Shown one piece after another: positions 60,519 through 64,000 of a DNA stretch of 64,000 bases. Source of the stretch: Sanderia malayensis (Eukaryota; Cnidaria; Scyphozoa; Semaeostomeae; Pelagiidae). Every line of letters starts with the position of its first letter. The first letter of the stretch is position 1. Below the pieces are notes generated by a model, which saw only the letters and a list, made by a program, of their open reading frames with translations, was not told the DNA's origin and did no database searches. Made by a program: the position numbers and the translations under genes. The stretch spans positions 10,001-74,000 of the forward strand of contig RQOL01000562.1 of NCBI GenBank assembly GCA_013076295.1. Direction: 5' to 3'.

Positions 60519-62565
60519 ATGGATGAGCTGGAAATTCGTATTGACTCGTCGTTGATGGGGGAAGAACAAGATTTTGGTAGTTCCATGGATAGAGAAATTC
60601 GGCATGAAAGTGACGAAGAAGGTGCTTCTGAGGTTGAAAATCATTCTACAATATTGCAACGCCCATAGAACCACTAGTATCCACTGCATCGTTCTCTCGA
60701 TCAAAGCAAATGCCAACTGGCTCAAAGTATTGTCCTAAACACCCCGAAGAACATGGAAAAAATCTGTATGTATTTTTATGGATGTTTTAAGTATTTACTT
60801 ACCTTAAGTAAAGTAATTTACCTAAAGTACGGTCATTAGGTGCTCGATTACAGTAATTAGACTCGTATCATCTTTGGAGTCTTCTTCTGGAAGATGCTCT
60901 GCTATCTAGTGTTGCCCAATTAATTAAATAAATCGATAATAAATTGAGATGGCCATTTAGTCACTTTACAAAAATACCTATAGAAAACATTTATTAGCTA
61001 TCTATCTATCTATTGGATACTGTACAAAGACCCAATAATGGGTATTATGCACAATTTGGTTAGTTGTTAGTTGTTAGCAATTGACAACTAACAACTAACC
61101 CAAGATAATAGGTGGGTGCTTATGTGTGACCAAAAGAAATTAATATCTTAGTATGATTACTTAGTATCATCAATAAAAGTAAATAAGCAAGGGTAACTGG
61201 CTTGAAAGCCTTCGGTTATTTTTTAGTATTTCAAGCAACAAAATTGTTAGACTTTATCATTAAAAGCTTTAAAAGTGGAATTACTTGAATTGAAAGGGAC
61301 ATGAAATGATTGTTTTTTCTATGTTTGCCAATTCTATGGATGTTTTCAGGTAAGGTTTGTGACAAATCAAAGAAAGAGACAGAGATATGATCGAGATAAT
61401 ATTCACCAGTTAAGAGTGAAAGTAAATTTCATTTTATTGCTTGTATTTTATATTATGATATGCCATACCAGCCTGTTGCTTTATTTGCCACTGGCTTAGT
61501 TATGTTTGCACATCATCTATCAGAGTGAATTTTGTTAATACTTCTTCTGAATCCAATTGTTTAGGTTGCTGAATGGCATGAAAAAACTAAAGCACCCATA
61601 GCTTGTTTTGTATATGCAAGTGGTCGAATAAACTTCATAAGTATGCTTATTAGAAAGTGTTATTGAATTACTGTCCTTGTGCTTGGGGTTGTGAAAGGTA
61701 AAACAAGCTATTTTTTGTAGAAAATAACTTTTATTTGTTGATGTTTTTGTAGCTTCTCCTGGATTACGTCCATTGGCCAAAAATGTTGCATTTCAACAAC
61801 TTATATCCAAGTATATTCAAAGTAGTAAAGGAGATGGTTAGAATATAGCTTTTATATTATTCAGTTGAAAATGCATTTTTATACTATCTTGAGGATTAAA
61901 TGTATCAGTCACGGGTGTAGGTAATGTAGGTCCATTTATGAAATGGAACAAACTCCAATATCCTTCTTGTCTGGTGTTCAACATTATTTTCTTTGAACTT
62001 TAAATAACATTCAACAGATATTTTATGTTGTTATATCACACATCCCAAAGGATATTCACTTACAAGATCAGAGTACTTTGAGAGAAATATGTTGCTAATA
62101 AATTGTGGCTACTGTTCTTTTAGATTTGGCAAATGATTTGATTGAAATCCCAATGGACTGGGAAAGTCAGAATGTTCCATTTAAGCGCAATCTTCTAGTA
62201 GAAATAATTACTCAAAAAGGTAACGAACTGTTTGCTTGTGTGAAAACAGTCTCCAGAGAGAATGCAGGTACTTGTTCAATATTTATTTATTCTTTTCAGG
62301 CAAGATAAAGGCATGTTGGGGAGATGATTCCAAAAAACCATTGTGGCGGCCTTGTGATGTTTCGTTTGTTTCCCCAAAGAACAACCGTAGTGTAAACCGT
62401 CCAAAACTTGCGGCATTGAATATGATTATAGAGTCATATATTGATGGTCATTGCTCAGTAGAAGACATTGTAAGTATGGAGACTGCAGCAAGTGATATTG
62501 AACACGAGGATGAGATGCCAGAGGCAATTGAAGAATCATCAGAACTGGAAGGAATTTGTGACTAA
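60519..62565 (+). CDS. Six-exon gene of unknown function, weakly NRF-1-like C-terminus
   Basis: My exon model is 60519-60765, 61355-61421, 61565-61640, 61753-61836, 62124-62219 and 62300-62565. Every junction has GT...AG, and the phases (2, 0, 1, 1, 1) all match, giving about 278 residues. Exon 1 is acidic (MDELEIRIDSSLMGEEQDFG), then RSKQMPTGSKYCPKHPEEHG. Exons 3-5 code VAEWHEKTKAPIACFVYASG, SPGLRPLAKNVAFQQLISKY and IPMDWESQNVPFKRNLL. Exon 6 has GKIKACWGDDSKKPLWRP and an acidic tail ending ELEGICD. The pattern GK-x3-WG-x2-S-x-KP-x-W-x-P-x-D recalls the nuclear respiratory factor 1/EWG family, but that is a weak resemblance. One lesion: between about 60638 and 60670 the frame shifts by one base. 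This is either a sequence error or a sign of decay. An AATAAA overlaps the stop codon. Confidence 0.6.
61058..61100. repeat. 17-bp perfect inverted repeat in intron 1
   Basis: GGTTAGTTGTTAGTTGT, a 9-base loop, then its exact reverse complement. It sits in the first intron next to a short (TATC)n. It may be a small fold-back remnant; no transposase or target duplication is seen. Confidence 0.85.
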
Positions 62566-62570
62566 ATAAA
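62565..62570 (+). promoter_or_regulatory. Possible polyadenylation signal
   Basis: AATAAA begins at the last base of the stop codon of the six-exon gene. That would leave a very short 3' UTR, so a later signal may be used instead. Confidence 0.3.
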
Positions 62571-62868
62571 CCTGTAAGCAACTGCATGCTAAGGCAGATA
62601 TAACATTTTTATGATCACTTTGATCATCATCTTTGTTTAACGCTTTTTCATGCTTGGATTGGTTTTATGGGTTTCATGTGGTGGCTTTTTGAATGCCTTC
62701 TGATCTTCTGCAATTTCAGATTGCAATCTTGACATTTTAAGGTCATCTGATTAACTGGTTCCATGTCTTACACGGTTTACCCCTCGCCTCCCTTCAGTAT
62801 GTTAGCGATTGTTTATGTATTTCTTGCCTATTTGAATTTCACTATTATAAGTTGCTTTTTTATAACAG
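62571..62868. other. Intergenic, no gene seen
   Basis: AT-rich sequence without convincing coding frame or repeat. It ends in GCTTTTTTATAACAG, which would serve as a splice acceptor for the next fragment. Confidence 0.4.
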
Positions 62869-63009
62869 GTAATTGCAGTAAATGATATGAGTATCCTGTT
62901 GCCCAACATGTCAAAAATGGAATGGTGTCTCATTGAGCGAGTTGCACAATTATTGCTGCCTTGTGTTGAAATGCACTTCAAGCTGCATTACCTCGTTTCA
63001 AATGCCTAA
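62869..63009 (+). pseudogene. Possible hAT transposase remnant
   Basis: After a splice-acceptor-like TTTTTTATAACAG, 47 codons read VIAVNDMSILLPNMSKMEWC followed by LIERVAQLLLPCVEMHFKLH and a stop. The pattern of an EW dipeptide, then LIE-x2-A-x-LL-x-P, is typical of the C-terminal part of hAT transposases (usually EW-x-LLE-x-L-x3-L-x-PF). The fragment is short and nothing else of hAT is seen nearby, so the call is tentative. An alternative is an unrelated exon of the upstream locus. Confidence 0.35.
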
Positions 63010-63245
63010 TAACGATAAAGCATATACAATTATGGTAAGGTGTGATTTTTCAAACATTTTAGCATTTGAAGGTACCCATTATTTATCTTCCATCGACAAA
63101 GATTGTTGTAGATTCACATCGACTTGCGTCTACAAACTAAAGCAGCACATGAAATGGTGCTCAAAAAGAATGTCACTGGTGCATTCTGCGTGCACTTTCT
63201 TTTTTTTTTTTTTCCAATGAGAACGCTCTGGAAGTCAGGTGTGAG
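63010..63245. other. Short interval with T15 tract
   Basis: No convincing gene. A poly-T run at about 63199-63213 lies 30 bases before the LINE frame. It could be the reversed tail of a small retroelement or simple repeat. Confidence 0.35.
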
Positions 63246-64000
63246 ATGGCGTTGTGTGCAGTGGTGTGTTTCTTTGCTCTTGTTCTCTCAACCTTTCAAG
63301 TAAGAAAGTTTGCCTTCTGCAGTTCTGATTCATTCTACATATATCTAAACAACGCTGTAGACAGCCTTGTCATTAAAGAAAGTTACATCTGTTCCTCAAT
63401 TTGGATAAACAGGCAAGATAAGCTTTTTCAGGCTAGGCCCACTCGCAACAAATCGACCTTAATGGTACAGATTTTGATCTTGTTGTGTGGCGATATTGAA
63501 ACATGCACTGGCCCTGCCATGAAATGTGGTTATCGCATGAAAGCAGTGCGAAAAAATCAAAGCAGAATAAGCTGTACTAGTTGTAAATTGCTCCACCATA
63601 TAAAGTGCATGGATAATGAGACAGAAGCTCTCTGCCGCTCGTGTTTATCAAAATCTGTCGAAGTTCATACAGGGGAAATCGTAACGGTGAATCAAGATCA
63701 GTATGAGTTACCTGAGCTTACTGACCTACTTGCAAGGAAAGGCCTTAAAATTCTGCATCAGAATATTCGGGGACTTCTAACACACAAACAAAATCTTTGT
63801 CATATCCTTGGTGATTTCAAAGGAATTCATATTCTCTCGCTTAGCGAAACACACCTGGCCGCTGACGAGGAAGCTGAAGCTCAAATTATTGGCTATGATT
63901 TTCTGGGAAAACCAAGGATTTCTGGTCAAGGAGGTGGAGTTGGGATTTATATTTCACAATCAGTGCCCTTTCAAAGGCGTTTAGATCTTGAGGATGATAA
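63246..64000 (+). CDS. CR1/L2-like LINE ORF, 5' part: zinc-knuckle region and APE endonuclease start
   Basis: An open frame from ATG at 63246 runs 251 codons to the window end. ATG is the first in this frame with a plausible context, but the frame is open further upstream. After a hydrophobic start (MALCAVVCFFALVL), it contains LLCGDIETCTGP, the family's usual LL-x-GD-(I/V)-E-x-NPGP signature with C-T for N-P. A Cys/His cluster follows (CTSCKLLHHIKC, then CRSC), like the PHD-type finger of CR1 ORFs. The apurinic-endonuclease domain begins ILHQNIRGLLTHKQNL, then ILSLSETHL (catalytic Glu) and GQGGGVGIYI. Reverse transcriptase would lie outside the window. It acts in target-primed reverse transcription. 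No stop or frameshift is seen, so it may be young. Confidence 0.85.
   Translation, partial: MALCAVVCFFALVLSTFQVRKFAFCSSDSFYIYLNNAVDSLVIKESYICSSIWINRQDKLFQARPTRNKSTLMVQILILLCGDIETCTGPAMKCGYRMKAVRKNQSRISCTSCKLLHHIKCMDNETEALCRSCLSKSVEVHTGEIVTVNQDQYELPELTDLLARKGLKILHQNIRGLLTHKQNLCHILGDFKGIHILSLSETHLAADEEAEAQIIGYDFLGKPRISGQGGGVGIYISQSVPFQRRLDLEDD

Noticed and set aside
63021..63220. Frame coding CVYKLKQHMKWCSKRM as a zinc finger gene
   Set aside because: The Cys/His spacing does not fit a complete C2H2 or BED finger, and the frame runs into the poly-T tract.

Overview
This is a window of a eukaryotic, almost certainly animal, genome. The evidence is spliced coding exons, a CR1/L2-type LINE open reading frame, Helitron-type Pif1 helicase coding sequence, AT-rich non-coding DNA and long simple repeats. 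A marine invertebrate such as a cnidarian is a reasonable guess, but nothing here settles the species. There is one 100-base N gap (15172-15271).

Layout. From 1 to about 60217 the window is a head-to-tail array of non-autonomous Helitron-like (rolling-circle) elements, all on the + strand. I count 21 five-prime ends (2053, 4594, 7367, 10632, 13817, 16278, 19045, 22640, 25353, 28156, 31185, 33795, 36974, 39566, 43155, 45671, 49906, 52665, 55492, 57911, 59026), plus the 3' part of one more copy at the left edge. A standard unit has five parts: (1) a 5' end reading TCTATATATACTATTC or TCTAATATTACTATTC, followed by a CACGTGAC motif; (2) a body of about 1.4 kb; (3) a 14-bp minisatellite (GGGTATGTATTGTA)n of about 0.3-1.4 kb; (4) (ATGT)n tracts alternating with GC-rich hairpin modules, in some copies with 88-bp repeats; (5) a 3' terminal hairpin followed by GGCTAG, GGCAAG or CCCTAG. 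The next copy starts at the very next base. Three related bodies occur: A, B (sister sequences sharing many blocks) and C (short, B-like, without minisatellite). From 31185 to 55491 A and B alternate as a four-period dimeric higher-order repeat.

The only recognisable replication gene in the array is a Helitron Pif1-like helicase fragment (15273-16277). It begins at the assembly gap and is cut inside helicase motif V exactly where element 6 begins. Nearly all other open frames in the array are artefacts of the 14-bp and 4-bp repeats.

Right of the array (60218-64000) the DNA is ordinary. It holds a six-exon gene of unknown function (60519-62565), with consistent splice phases, one apparent frameshift and a C-terminus weakly resembling the NRF-1/EWG family. 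A possible hAT transposase remnant follows (62869-63009), then the 5' part of a CR1/L2-like LINE (63246 to the window end) with a zinc-knuckle region and the start of an APE-type endonuclease.

The main point of interest is the array itself: seamless tandem Helitrons, dimeric higher-order structure, mosaic copies with mappable crossovers, iterated terminators with covarying hairpins, and a promoter-like motif block kept in every B and C copy.
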